Positions 34,212-43,168 are shown, counted from the first letter of the stretch. The stretch is DNA of 64,000 nt from BOG-1112 sp964611335 (GCA_964611335.1 CAZSXR010000003.1:62001-126000), one strand, 5' to 3'. Notes: generated by a model not told the origin, from the letters alone. Program-made: numbers and translations.

Positions 34212-34703
34212 CTAAGACTTTCTTTTTATCGACAAGGTAAGTTGAAATTCCGATACAATTTCCTCTCCATGTTTGTCAGGACAGCGTGCAACAACTTTTA
34301 CACTCTGTTGTTGCCTTTCCCCACTTGCTACGGCTTTCTCTACCATTTGGGAAATTTCTAAACCCTGGTTGCAGGTGAAAACCGTGTTGGCATCAGGACG
34401 CTTTTTAAACTGAGCTTCAAAGTCCTTGAACAGTATAGAAACTTTCTGACCTGTCTTTCTTATATGATGACTGGCAAGTAAGCCTGCGCTGAGTTCTGCT
34501 CCTGTCACTTGTGCACTGATGTACAAAGTTTGAAAATGATTTTTTGTCCAGAAACGTAACGGAATTTCTAAAGAACAAATTTCATCATTTAAAAAGCGAA
34601 CCCATGGTGTCATAAGGTTGATAAGCGGAACCTTAAAAAGACACCAAAGTTGCAGGGAACACGTGTTTTTTAGCTGTTCTAGAAAGCTCTGTTTTTGCAT
34701 CAT
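34212..34703 (-). CDS. DUF4442 hotdog-fold acyl-CoA thioesterase-like protein
   Basis: A 163-residue protein resembling the DUF4442 branch of hotdog thioesterases: the family-type NLMTPWVRFLNDEICSLEIP, NHFQTLYISAQVTGAELSAG and the FKDFEAQFKKRPD strand. These proteins probably cleave or bind acyl-CoA, but no catalytic residue is certain. The start codon overlaps the pruA stop by 4 bases (ATGA), so it is translated with pruA. Confidence 0.75.
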   Translation of the reverse strand: MMQKQSFLEQLKNTCSLQLWCLFKVPLINLMTPWVRFLNDEICSLEIPLRFWTKNHFQTLYISAQVTGAELSAGLLASHHIRKTGQKVSILFKDFEAQFKKRPDANTVFTCNQGLEISQMVEKAVASGERQQQSVKVVARCPDKHGEEIVSEFQLTLSIKRKS

Positions 34704-36322
34704 GACTCCTTTAAAAATTCATACCTATAATCGGTCACAGGAATGAAATTCTCCTTCACAGTTCTATGTGAAACCCAGCGTGCAAGATTCCATTCGCTTC
34801 CAGCTTTGTCATTCGTTCCCGATTTACGAGCACCACCGAAAGGTTGTTGTCCCACAACGGCACCTGTAGGTTTGTCATTAATATAAAAATTACCTGCGCT
34901 GTTCACAAGTGCTGCATTCATGCGTGCAACAGCAATTGAATCCTGTGCATAGATGGCGCCTGTTAAACTGTAAGGTGTACTCGTGTCACACAAACGCAAA
35001 GTCTCTTCTTCTTTTGCGTCTTCATAGACATAAACCGTTAATACGGGTCCAAAAATTTCTTCTACCATCGATTTGTAAAGAGGGTTTGTTGCTTGGATCA
35101 GAGTAGGACGAATAAAATATCCTTCGCGATCATCGTATTCTCCACCACATAAAATTTTAGCATCGGAAGAATTTTTTGCATCTTCGATGTAAGCTGTGAT
35201 TTTTTTAAACGCACGAGCGTCGATCACTGCATTCACGAAATTTGTAAAATCAGAAGGATCTCCCATTTTCAGAGCTTGTATTTCTTGAATAAGTTTATTT
35301 TTGATTTTATTCCACAAACTCGAAGGAATATAGGCTCTTGAAGCAGCGGAACATTTTTGTCCCTGATATTCAAAAGCACCACGAATAAGTCCTGCAATGA
35401 GTTCGTCAGGATCTGCGGAATGATGTGCGAAAACAAAATCTTTTCCTCCTGTTTCACCGATCAAACGAGGATAGGTTTTATATGCTGCAACATTCTGTCC
35501 AACTTGAGTCCAAATATTATTGAAAGTTGCTGTGGAACCAGTGAAATGCACGCCTGCAAGATTTTCATTTTTCAAGACGATATTTGAAATCATCCCTGCA
35601 TCACCTGAAACAAGATTGATAACACCTGGAGGAAGTCCCGCTTTTTCCAAAATCTCATAAATAATATAGGAGGATAGTAAAGCTGTCGCAGCAGGTTTCC
35701 AAACCACACAGCAACCCATCAATGCAGGAGATGTTGCTAAGTTCACTGATATTGAGGTGAAATTAAAGGGACCTACTGCGTAAACAAAACCTTCGAGGGG
35801 TCTTGCTTCACTGCGATTCCAAACTCCTTTCGGAGAGTGGGGAGGTTGCACCGCATAAATTTGTTGCGCGAAGTAAACATTAAATCTTAAGAAATCAATC
35901 AACTCACAAGATGCATCGATCTCTGCCTGATGACAGGATTTACTTTGACCGAGCATAGTTGCTGCGTTCACCTTTGCTCGGAATTGTGTGGAAAGTAAAT
36001 CTGCAGCTTTCAAAAAAATACGAGCGCGTTCTACGAAAGGAACACGAGACCAAGTTTTTTGTGCGTCAAGAGCAGCTTTAATCGCATTGTGAATATCCTG
36101 CTCTTCTGCGAGGCTGTAGCTTGCGAGTGTTTTTTGTTTTGCATGTGGAACGCAAAGTTTTTGAGTTGCGCTTTTTTGAATGTGCTTACCGCCAATGACG
36201 AGCGGAATGGAAGCGCTTTGTTCGGAAAGTTCCTTAAGTGCGGTTTTGAGAAGTTTTTTTTCCGAAGAAGCTGCGGCGTAAGAAAGTACAGGTTCGTTTA
36301 TAGGTTTTGGTACTTGCAACAT
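34700..36322 (-). CDS. pruA: 1-pyrroline-5-carboxylate dehydrogenase, eukaryotic (ALDH4A1)-like type
   Basis: A 540-residue enzyme oxidising glutamate semialdehyde to glutamate in proline breakdown. The single-domain form, not fused to proline dehydrogenase. Family marks: EGFVYAVGPFNFTSI, GVHFTGSTATFNNIW, base Glu in LIGETGGKDFVF, catalytic Cys in EYQGQKCSAASR, and the C-terminal NDKPTGAVVGQQPFGGARKS. These fit the TIGR01236 / ALDH4A1 group best. Heads a two-gene unit with the hotdog protein. No putA or prodh gene in the window. Confidence 0.95.
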   Translation of the reverse strand: MLQVPKPINEPVLSYAAASSEKKLLKTALKELSEQSASIPLVIGGKHIQKSATQKLCVPHAKQKTLASYSLAEEQDIHNAIKAALDAQKTWSRVPFVERARIFLKAADLLSTQFRAKVNAATMLGQSKSCHQAEIDASCELIDFLRFNVYFAQQIYAVQPPHSPKGVWNRSEARPLEGFVYAVGPFNFTSISVNLATSPALMGCCVVWKPAATALLSSYIIYEILEKAGLPPGVINLVSGDAGMISNIVLKNENLAGVHFTGSTATFNNIWTQVGQNVAAYKTYPRLIGETGGKDFVFAHHSADPDELIAGLIRGAFEYQGQKCSAASRAYIPSSLWNKIKNKLIQEIQALKMGDPSDFTNFVNAVIDARAFKKITAYIEDAKNSSDAKILCGGEYDDREGYFIRPTLIQATNPLYKSMVEEIFGPVLTVYVYEDAKEEETLRLCDTSTPYSLTGAIYAQDSIAVARMNAALVNSAGNFYINDKPTGAVVGQQPFGGARKSGTNDKAGSEWNLARWVSHRTVKENFIPVTDYRYEFLKES

Positions 36323-36405
36323 GATGTTCCCTCGTTGAGAATAGCGAAATCTAAAGGCCCTCTGATCACTATGAAAAGTCTATGCCGTTGACAAAGGTTT
36401 AATAT

Positions 36406-37614
36406 ATGAAAAATGACACTATACGTGAACTTTTCCCCTTTCTCCAACAGGGAAGTCCTGTTTCCTACCTCGATAATGCAGCCACCTCTCAGAAGCCGAA
36501 GAGGGTTATCGACCGTCTTTGCAAATTTTACTCTTTCGAAAGTAGCAATGTTCATCGCGGAGTTTATAAACTTGCCGAGCAAGCAACTGCTTTTTATGAG
36601 GGAACACGGAAACATCTTGCACGTTTTTTGGGTGGAGTCGATGAGAAGGAAATTATTTTTACATCGGGTACTACAGATTCTTTGAATTTAGTTGCGAACT
36701 GCTGGGGGGGGGCTTTTTTAAAAGAAGGTGATGAGATTCTGCTGACGGTTTCCGAACATCATTCGAATATTGTTCCGTGGCAAATGATTGCGAAAGCGAA
36801 AGGTGCCAAAGTTGTCTTTGCGCCTTTGACATCGGAATATCGTCTAGATCTTCCTGCAATGAAAAGACTTGTGAACAAGCGCACAAAAATTATGGCGTTC
36901 GCACACGTTTCTAATGTTCTGGGTGTTATACATCCGGTGAAGGAACTTATAGCTCTTGCAAAAAGTGTGGGTGCCATTTCAGTCATAGATGGTGCGCAAT
37001 CTACTCCCCATTTTGAAGTGAATATGAGGGATCTTGACTGTGATTTTTACGCATTCAGTTCTCATAAAATGTGTGGACCTACAGGTGTAGGTGTTCTTTA
37101 CGGAAAAAAACAGCATTTGGAAGCGATACCTCCCTACAGAGGAGGTGGAGAAATGATTCGTAAGGTGAGTGTAGAAGGCTCAACATGGAATGATATTCCT
37201 CATAAGTTTGAAGCAGGAACTCCACATATAGGTGGAATCATAGCTTTAGGTGAAGCGGTTTCTTTTTTAGAAAGCTTAGATAGAGAGAAAATTTTTAAAG
37301 ACGATGTTGCGTTAGCTAAATTGTTTTATAGCGAATTGAAAAAACATAAGGATGTGAAAGTTTTCTTGGGGGGAATGGAGGATTGGATTGGCATTCTTTC
37401 TTTTCATCATGAAAAAATTCATCCTCATGATATTGCAACTGTGTTGGATTCAGAAAATGTATGTGTGCGTGCAGGAAATCACTGTGCACAGCCATTAATG
37501 AGTGTTTTGAATGTTCCGGCAACTACAAGGGTGTCTCCGTATTTGTATAATAATGAACAGGATCTTGAAAAATTTGTTATGGGATTAAGGAAAGTGGAAA
37601 AACTATTTGGATAG
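36406..37614 (+). CDS. sufS: Cysteine desulfurase SufS
   Basis: A 402-residue PLP enzyme delivering sulfur from cysteine to Fe-S assembly. Motifs: YLDNAATSQKP, SSNVHRGVY, the His in SEHHSNIVPWQ, the PLP Lys in SSHKMCGPTGVG, and the active Cys in VRAGNHCAQPLM. It is not in a suf operon here; sufBCD and sufE/sufU are absent from the window. An unbroken run of nine G (36704-36712) codes for WGG in NCWGGAF, next to a run of T, a slip-prone site. Divergent from pruA; the next gene begins 3 bases after its stop. Confidence 0.95.
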   Translation: MKNDTIRELFPFLQQGSPVSYLDNAATSQKPKRVIDRLCKFYSFESSNVHRGVYKLAEQATAFYEGTRKHLARFLGGVDEKEIIFTSGTTDSLNLVANCWGGAFLKEGDEILLTVSEHHSNIVPWQMIAKAKGAKVVFAPLTSEYRLDLPAMKRLVNKRTKIMAFAHVSNVLGVIHPVKELIALAKSVGAISVIDGAQSTPHFEVNMRDLDCDFYAFSSHKMCGPTGVGVLYGKKQHLEAIPPYRGGGEMIRKVSVEGSTWNDIPHKFEAGTPHIGGIIALGEAVSFLESLDREKIFKDDVALAKLFYSELKKHKDVKVFLGGMEDWIGILSFHHEKIHPHDIATVLDSENVCVRAGNHCAQPLMSVLNVPATTRVSPYLYNNEQDLEKFVMGLRKVEKLFG

Positions 37615-37617
37615 AAA

Positions 37618-38583
37618 GTGATTATGAATGAAAAAACTTTAAAATCTGCCCCTCCCAATTTTGAAAATACTTTTGGTCGATTTTCAGGTCTTATTTCAAA
37701 TCATGATGTCAGTATCTATGAAAAAAATTTCATACATCGGCGCCTATATCGTAAGGCGTGGGTGTTTGGTGGTGCTTTCAGTCCTGATGGTTTTGTAGGG
37801 TTAGCTATAGTAGATGCAGGTTATGCAGCAAGCGCATTTTGTTATTATTTCGATCCTAAAACTTCTACGTTGATAGAAGAAAAAACCCTAAAAGCTTTTT
37901 ATTTCCCCAATACATTTCAAGCTCGCATAGATCAGAACTGGTTTTTAAAATCTGGAAAACGTGAATGGTCTTTGAAGTTTGAAGATAGGATGTGGCATTT
38001 TTCCTTCAAAGGAAAACGCTTGAATTTGTCTATGCAAATGAAACATAGCTTTGAGGGCATTTCTGCTTTAGCTCCGCATAGACCCTTTCATTACACTTAT
38101 AAACTCGCATCTCTTCCTAGTTGCATTGAAGTTTCAGTCGATGGATTACTTGCTAAAAAATGGTCTGGATCTTATGGAACTTTCGATTTCTCTTTGGGAT
38201 TTCCGAACAGAAAGATTTTCTGGAATTGGGGAGCTTTTTCTGGGAAGACGCAAGATGGTGTGAGTGTAGGTATCAATATTGTCCATCCTTTTAATGATGG
38301 ACTTGAAAACGCTCTGTGGTTTGATGGCCGTCTGATCCCGCTTTCGCAAGTGCAGTTTCACTACAAATCTTTCGGAGAAACCTGGCATATAAAAACGGTA
38401 GATGGAACCCTCTCTCTTGATTTTCATCCTAACTTTGAACATAAGAAAAATTCTAATGCCCTCGTATTCAAAACGCATTTCAAGCAGGGAATAGGTCCTT
38501 TTAAAGGGGTTTGGACTTATAAAAATACAGAGTATGTATTGGAAGGTAGTGGTGTTGTCGAAGAGCATTCTGCTTTATGGTGA
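37618..38583 (+). CDS. DUF2804-family protein
   Basis: A 321-residue soluble beta-rich protein of the DUF2804 family: the N-terminal KAWVFGGAFSPDGFVGLAI with DAGY, the central FPNRKIFWNWGAFSGK, then NDGLENALWFDGRLIPLSQV and LDFHPNFEH. The function of this family is unknown; the fold is thought to resemble lipocalin-type domains. GTG 37618 (GGA six bases upstream) or ATG 37624 may be the start. It is 3 bases from sufS, so probably co-transcribed. The end overlaps the convergent hydrolase by 9 bases. Confidence 0.8.
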   Translation: MIMNEKTLKSAPPNFENTFGRFSGLISNHDVSIYEKNFIHRRLYRKAWVFGGAFSPDGFVGLAIVDAGYAASAFCYYFDPKTSTLIEEKTLKAFYFPNTFQARIDQNWFLKSGKREWSLKFEDRMWHFSFKGKRLNLSMQMKHSFEGISALAPHRPFHYTYKLASLPSCIEVSVDGLLAKKWSGSYGTFDFSLGFPNRKIFWNWGAFSGKTQDGVSVGINIVHPFNDGLENALWFDGRLIPLSQVQFHYKSFGETWHIKTVDGTLSLDFHPNFEHKKNSNALVFKTHFKQGIGPFKGVWTYKNTEYVLEGSGVVEEHSALW

Positions 38584-39459
38584 GAGCAAAAGCGGAGCTT
38601 TGTGTAGTGTGATTTCAATCATGGTTTCAAGTAGACGTTTGCGATTCACATGAGTCTTTTCAAAGAGGCTGGCATTAATAGTGTCGGTGTGATTCCAACC
38701 TTCCAATACAACGCAAGAACTTTCTCCCATGTTCAAACATTGGCTGCTGGTCTCCACCAAACCATCGAAGTCTCTTTGTGTGATATGTTGAAGCAATGTC
38801 CCTTCTTCTTTGGTAGCGATGCTGAGTATGGGTATTTTTTGAGTAAGCTGTATCAGATTGTGTTCTTCTTCTTGTAAATATTTTTTTCTGAATTCGGGAT
38901 TCAATTCCAAGAAAGCCTCTTTTGTTCCACTTACAAGTCTTTCAAAAAAGAATTCCATAAGGCTGCGTGTAATGCCGGAACTCATCGCTTTCTCTACAAT
39001 GTGAGACCCGTAATAGGGTGTCTGCATGCTGACGAATGCGGCAACCTTTTTTATGAGCTGCGGATACTTGATGAGTGTTGTGATTGTGAAAAGACCACCA
39101 TAACTGTGTCCGATTATAAATACGTTTTTAGAACTTCGTTCTATGGCATCGTGAATGATGGAATGATTTGCATCTGTACCTCTTTGAGAATAGGGCTCAA
39201 GTATTTCGTAAGTGATATTGTGGTTCTGAAACCATTCTACATAGTCGAAGTAATCACCAGTCATTCCATAGAAAGGCCTTTTTAGAGAATCGAATAAACC
39301 TGGGACTATAAGGAAGTGGATATTTTTGACATTGTGAACAATACCTTCATTTTTGAAGGAGCTTTCGTACTTGTTCTTAAAATCTTCAGTTTTATCATAA
39401 GCCGTTTGTGCAGGATGACTCGATAAGAAGAGTGTTAGACAGAGAATAATTTTTTTCAT
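38575..39459 (-). CDS. Exported alpha/beta hydrolase (lipase/esterase-like)
   Basis: A 294-residue protein with signal peptide MKKIILCLTLFLSSHPAQTA. The fold is alpha/beta hydrolase: LIVPGLFDS (oxyanion region), the nucleophile Ser in FIIGHSYGGLFTITT, an Asp candidate in the SIATKEEGTL region, and the final His in LEGWNHTDTI. The HSYGG elbow and the SMQTPYYGSHI stretch recall triacylglycerol lipases and PGAP1-like esterases. It would act in the periplasm or outside. Substrate unknown. Confidence 0.82.
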   Translation of the reverse strand: MKKIILCLTLFLSSHPAQTAYDKTEDFKNKYESSFKNEGIVHNVKNIHFLIVPGLFDSLKRPFYGMTGDYFDYVEWFQNHNITYEILEPYSQRGTDANHSIIHDAIERSSKNVFIIGHSYGGLFTITTLIKYPQLIKKVAAFVSMQTPYYGSHIVEKAMSSGITRSLMEFFFERLVSGTKEAFLELNPEFRKKYLQEEEHNLIQLTQKIPILSIATKEEGTLLQHITQRDFDGLVETSSQCLNMGESSCVVLEGWNHTDTINASLFEKTHVNRKRLLETMIEITLHKAPLLLSP

Positions 39460-39681
39460 CAGACTTCACCTTTCGTCAAATGGTTAAAACATACTAATGT
39501 CAAGTATGGGTGAAGACAATTTTAATATATTTTTCAGTGGACAGCCTTTTCTCATCATTTTCTAATTTTCAAAATTATGAGAAACCAATAAAGAGCAACA
39601 CGTGACAGACGAAAAAGATCAGTGTTCAAAATGTTGTCATGGCATCGATCGGAGAAGAACTATAGGGTTTGTCCACTGTAG

Positions 39682-39710
39682 CAAAAACAGTAGAGGTCGA
39701 AGTGGACCTC
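39682..39710 (-). terminator. Hairpin downstream of recA
   Basis: Stem GAGGTC / GACCTC with a 6-base loop, followed on the minus strand by TACTGTTTTTG. The T run starts late, so it is a weak intrinsic terminator; it sits 12 bases past the recA stop. Confidence 0.55.
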
Positions 39711-39721
39711 ACGGTCTCTCC

Positions 39722-40852
39722 TTAGTCGTCCAAACCTACAACAGGACCTGTAGCATTTGCGGCAACTTTGCGTGAAGGTTTTTCTTTTTCAGGAGCTTCT
39801 TCTGAAAAGTCCGTACTGGTTTTTCCAGCAATGTTTTTCCCATTGCTGAAGAATTCCTTGCGAAGTTCTTCTTCGATCTTTGTCCAGATTTTTGGATTTT
39901 CTGTAAGATAAGCCTTTACACCTTCGCGACCCTGTCCGAGTTTTTCATCTCCGTAGGAAAACCAAGAACCCGATTTCTTCACAATCCCTTTTGCTGTTGC
40001 GAGATCTAGAATGTCCCCGATACGGGAAATACCCTCGTCAAACATCACATCGAATTCTGCCTGTTTAAAAGGAGCTGCCATTTTATTTTTGACAACTTTG
40101 ACACGCACGCGACTTCCAATGGAATCTTCTCCTACTTTGATAGAAGCCTGACGTCGTATGTCGAGACGTATAGATGAGTAAAACTTGAGTGCGTTTCCGC
40201 CTGTCGTTGTCTCAGGGCTGCCGAACATAACACCGATCTTCATACGCAACTGGTTGATGAAGATCACAACGCAACGTGAACGTGAAATAATCCCTGTCAA
40301 CTTACGTAAAGCTTGAGACATCAAACGTGCTTGCAGTCCAACATGGTGGTCCCCCATGTCGCCTTCTAACTCTGCTTTTGGAGTCAATGCAGCAACAGAG
40401 TCGATGACAACCACATCCACAGCATTGCTACGTACAAGCATTTCTACAATTTCAAGAGCCTGCTCTCCCGTATCCGGCTGAGAAACCAATAAACTTTCAA
40501 GATCTACACCGATCTTTTTTGCATAAGCTGTATCCAGCGCATGTTCTGCATCGACGAAAGCGCAGGTTCCTCCGCGTTTTTGTGCTTCTGCTATAGCGTG
40601 CAAGGTGAGTGTCGTTTTACCGCTCGATTCAGGCCCGTAGATTTCTACAATGCGACCTTTTGGGAGTCCGCCAATTCCGAGAGCGAGATCCAAAGAGAGA
40701 CAGCCTGTCGGAATGACTTCGACCTGCCCTAGGTTAAAATCGTTTCCTAAAAGCATAATGGCGCCTTTGCCAAATTGCTTTTCGATGGCTGCAACGGTGA
40801 GATCTAAGTTTTTCTTTTTTTCTTTTTCATCGACTAATTGAATGTTGCTCAT
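39722..40852 (-). CDS. recA: Recombinase RecA
   Basis: A 376-residue strand-exchange ATPase and SOS co-protease. Walker A GPESSGKTTL, Walker B VVVIDSVAAL, the catalytic Glu region DAEHALD, loop L1 EGDMGDHHVGLQARLMSQALRK (split here by its known Met/Gly positions) and L2 FINQLRMKIGVMFGSPETTTGG. The C-terminal tail is acidic and Lys-rich with an unusual PVVGLDD end. Length normal. Two small inverted repeats lie upstream. Confidence 0.98.
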   Translation of the reverse strand: MSNIQLVDEKEKKKNLDLTVAAIEKQFGKGAIMLLGNDFNLGQVEVIPTGCLSLDLALGIGGLPKGRIVEIYGPESSGKTTLTLHAIAEAQKRGGTCAFVDAEHALDTAYAKKIGVDLESLLVSQPDTGEQALEIVEMLVRSNAVDVVVIDSVAALTPKAELEGDMGDHHVGLQARLMSQALRKLTGIISRSRCVVIFINQLRMKIGVMFGSPETTTGGNALKFYSSIRLDIRRQASIKVGEDSIGSRVRVKVVKNKMAAPFKQAEFDVMFDEGISRIGDILDLATAKGIVKKSGSWFSYGDEKLGQGREGVKAYLTENPKIWTKIEEELRKEFFSNGKNIAGKTSTDFSEEAPEKEKPSRKVAANATGPVVGLDD

Positions 40853-40898
40853 GGTGATTTTCCTTTATGCGTGATGGCCTCAGTTGAAAAATTGCTAA

Positions 40899-40913
40899 CA
40901 TGGATTGTCCATG
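40899..40913. promoter_or_regulatory. Inverted repeat upstream of recA, possible operator
   Basis: CATGGA-TTG-TCCATG, a perfect 6-bp dyad with a 3-base spacer, 46 bases upstream of the recA ATG. It does not match the E. coli or Gram-positive LexA boxes; a lineage-specific SOS box is possible. Confidence 0.3.
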
Positions 40914-40952
40914 GCAGCGAATGGCATTTGCTTAGGTAGGATTCTTGTCTAT

Positions 40953-40965
40953 CACACGATGTGTG
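40953..40965. promoter_or_regulatory. Second inverted repeat between recA and the small gene at 40996
   Basis: CACAC-GAT-GTGTG, a perfect 5-bp dyad about 100 bases upstream of recA. It is downstream of the stop of the small gene, so it could serve either as operator for recA or as a minor hairpin. Confidence 0.25.
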
Positions 40966-40995
40966 TTTGAGTCTAGAAGATGTGAGGAAGCGATT

Positions 40996-41208
40996 TTAAG
41001 AGCGCCCGATTTTTTTCTCGCTCTTCACTGCGCTAAATTGCCAGTGAATAGGATATTGAACTACAGCGTGATGCTTCGCGTTTGTTTCGCTAATTTTATC
41101 TGAGTAAGCGCGATAGACTTCTTGTGCCTTGCGAACCAATTCGAGATCGTAGTGTGCTTCTTGTTCGGATGAGATGTTTTTGTTTTGTTTTTCAGTTGTG
41201 TATTGCAT
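40996..41208 (-). CDS. Small hypothetical protein
   Basis: A 70-residue soluble, charged protein (MQYTTEKQNK..., ending KSEKKIGRS) with AGAGG five bases upstream of its ATG, which supports translation. No signal peptide, no Cys, no known motif. The middle (LELVRKAQEVYRAYSDKI) is predicted helical. Same strand as recA and 143 bases upstream of it; divergent from the receiver-like gene. Confidence 0.5.
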   Translation of the reverse strand: MQYTTEKQNKNISSEQEAHYDLELVRKAQEVYRAYSDKISETNAKHHAVVQYPIHWQFSAVKSEKKIGRS

Positions 41209-41283
41209 ACGAACCTCTTTTGAAAAAAATATGAGAACGTTTATAATTTAGTGAGTGTTCTTATTAAAACAGGAGTGTTTTAA

Positions 41284-41673
41284 ATGAAAAAAACAACTCA
41301 AGCCAAAGCAAAAATTCTAGTCATTGATGACGAGGGAGATCTGAGTGATCTCATGGAAGTTGCTCTGGGTGAAGATTATAACATAGAAACGGAATTTGAT
41401 GGCAAGTCGGCCCTCTCCAAACTGGAAGCTATACTGCCAAATCTCATCATAACCGGTACTTATGTATCTCCGGAAGAGGGTTTTAACCTGATGGAAAGCA
41501 TCCGAAAGATTACAAATGTTCCTGTATTGGTCATTTCGGGAGCTTCCCTAAGGTCTCGTGAAACCTACTTTAAAAACAAAGGTGTAACTGCGCTTCTCGT
41601 AAAGCCTTTTACCATTCAAGAACTCAAAACCAAAATAAGCGCAATGCTTGAAAGTTATAGAAAATTCATTTGA
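41284..41673 (+). CDS. Receiver-domain protein lacking the phospho-acceptor Asp
   Basis: A 129-residue CheY-like domain on its own. The acid pair D15/D16 (LVIDDEGD), the switch Ser in VISGAS and the Lys in LLVKPFT are present, but the strand that should end in the phosphorylated Asp reads LIITGTYVSP, with Gly at position 58. It therefore cannot be phosphorylated in the normal way and is probably a pseudo-receiver acting by constitutive contact. AGGAG eight bases upstream of the ATG supports the start. The queD gene follows closely. Confidence 0.85.
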   Translation: MKKTTQAKAKILVIDDEGDLSDLMEVALGEDYNIETEFDGKSALSKLEAILPNLIITGTYVSPEEGFNLMESIRKITNVPVLVISGASLRSRETYFKNKGVTALLVKPFTIQELKTKISAMLESYRKFI

Positions 41674-41742
41674 AGTGGCGGAGTGCGTCCTCTTGTGCTA
41701 GAAAAGCACCTTCCGTTATCCTTTCTTTGGAATGTATACAGA

Positions 41743-42189
41743 ATGTTAGAAATTACAAAAATTATCGAATGGGACATGGGTCATCGTGTTCCGAATCATA
41801 AGCACAAATGTAGACATCCTCACGGTCATCGTTATCGATTAGAAATGACTGTTGCAGGGCCTGTTTCTGAAATCAAAGGTTCCAGTGATGAAGGAATGGT
41901 TTGTGATTTCGGTGATATCAAAGATCATATGCTCAATAAAATATACTCTAAACTGGATCATTGTTTTTTAGCAAGCGAAGAGGATCCTGTCTTTAAACCG
42001 CTCGCTCATGATAAAAGCCTCGATTTAAATATTGTACTTGTTCCTTTTGTTCCGACTGCTGAAAACATACTTGTATGGTGTCAGCAACGTCTTCTTGAAA
42101 ATTTTCCTTCTCATCTCAAACTTGTACGTTTGCGTCTTTTCGAAACACCGACATCTTACGCAGAACTAATCTGCAACTCAGTTCCGTAA
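41743..42189 (+). CDS. queD: 6-carboxytetrahydropterin synthase / PTPS family protein
   Basis: A 148-residue T-fold enzyme of queuosine precursor synthesis. Zinc ligands: the first His in EWDMGHRVPNH and the HxH pair in RHPHGHRYRLE; the catalytic Cys is in HKCRH. The later DHCFL and the C-terminal FETPTSYAEL (substrate-binding Glu) are as in the family. Start at ATG 41743 matches the family N terminus (MLEITKIIEWD); a GTG at 41683 is in frame. No other que gene is in the window. Its last 74 bases overlap the convergent membrane protein gene. Confidence 0.88.
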   Translation: MLEITKIIEWDMGHRVPNHKHKCRHPHGHRYRLEMTVAGPVSEIKGSSDEGMVCDFGDIKDHMLNKIYSKLDHCFLASEEDPVFKPLAHDKSLDLNIVLVPFVPTAENILVWCQQRLLENFPSHLKLVRLRLFETPTSYAELICNSVP

Positions 42190-43168
42190 TCGGAAGTATA
42201 GCAAGTAACACCACATCGATTTTCCACAGAGGACTTCCTTCCTCCCATGGTCGTGCGAGACCTACCAATGTAAACATCACAAGATAATGCAGCATATAAG
42301 CAAGAAAAAAATTACGATTGATTTCCAATGTACTCAAAAAGCGAATGAAAGATATTCTCGCAAAAAATAGCTGCACATTTTTGTAAAAACATAAACGTAA
42401 AAGTGCTAACCATAAAAGGAAGTGTGCCCAGAATACATAAGGTTCCTGTCTGAAATTATAGCAGGACCACCCATCACCCAGTTTTGTTTGGAAATAAACA
42501 TCTTTAAAGTTCCAAAAATAAAAGCATATAAGAGTGAAAAAAAAGGGTTCAAATTTATGAAAGTAGAAAAAATGAGGTTCATTTTTTTTAACAAAAGATC
42601 CAGATAGCATTCCTAACCACAAAAGGCCCACCCACGGCAGCAAGGGCCAATCCGCATAATCTTGTGGACACACTCCCACTAAAATTTCTTTGATAGGGAG
42701 AGGAAAAACACTGAAGAAAGAAAATTTCCAAAATGGGCATAAGAGCATAGCAATAGAAATCAGTGCAAATACGAGATTTTTTTTTCTTCTCAGTATCCAT
42801 TGTCCCGTAACCATTCCTACAGCAATGAGGGGATGTATGTCCCATTCGAGAGAGAATTCTTTCTCTTTTAAAAAAGTGCAGAAACTAAAGAGTATCCACG
42901 AACCTATAAGAAAGAAGGGAAGCCAGTATAGTTTTTTGTATGCATTCTCCTTATAGCCAATAAGAAAGGATGTGAAAAAAAGTATGCTGAATCCTGAAAA
43001 GTCCAAAGCTCGTGCATAAAATTCTGCAAAACGCCAGATAGAGGTGGGTAAAGGATTGGGAGGTCCAGAAGGATTCAACCAGATGATCCAGGAAGAGTGA
43101 AAGATGATGATCGCAATAAAACATAAGGTGCGGAGTATGTCGATTCCGTAGATGCGATCTGTATTCAC
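42116..43168 (-). CDS. Polytopic membrane protein, acyltransferase-like (DUF1624/OpgC-like)
   Basis: A 350-residue protein with about ten hydrophobic segments. The N terminus RIYGIDILRTLCFIAIIIFHSSW has the Arg-x-x-x-hydrophobic-Asp ... His pattern of membrane acyltransferases (acyltransferase 3, OpgC, DUF1624), where the His is proposed to be catalytic. The rest is not diagnostic. It could modify a glycan or envelope polymer. The 74-base 3' overlap with queD is large. Confidence 0.6.
   Translation of the reverse strand: MNTDRIYGIDILRTLCFIAIIIFHSSWIIWLNPSGPPNPLPTSIWRFAEFYARALDFSGFSILFFTSFLIGYKENAYKKLYWLPFFLIGSWILFSFCTFLKEKEFSLEWDIHPLIAVGMVTGQWILRRKKNLVFALISIAMLLCPFWKFSFFSVFPLPIKEILVGVCPQDYADWPLLPWVGLLWLGMLSGSFVKKNEPHFFYFHKFEPFFFTLICFYFWNFKDVYFQTKLGDGWSCYNFRQEPYVFWAHFLLWLALLRLCFYKNVQLFFARISFIRFLSTLEINRNFFLAYMLHYLVMFTLVGLARPWEEGSPLWKIDVVLLAILPITELSCRLVLRKMSVFRKDANVQV

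Noticed and set aside
39602..39775. Short plus-strand frame with two Cys pairs (CSKCC and CSIC), like a small zinc ribbon
   Set aside because: Starts with GTG, has no ribosome site, and its second half is antisense to the recA 3' end, so the Cys codons are dictated by recA codons. Probably chance.
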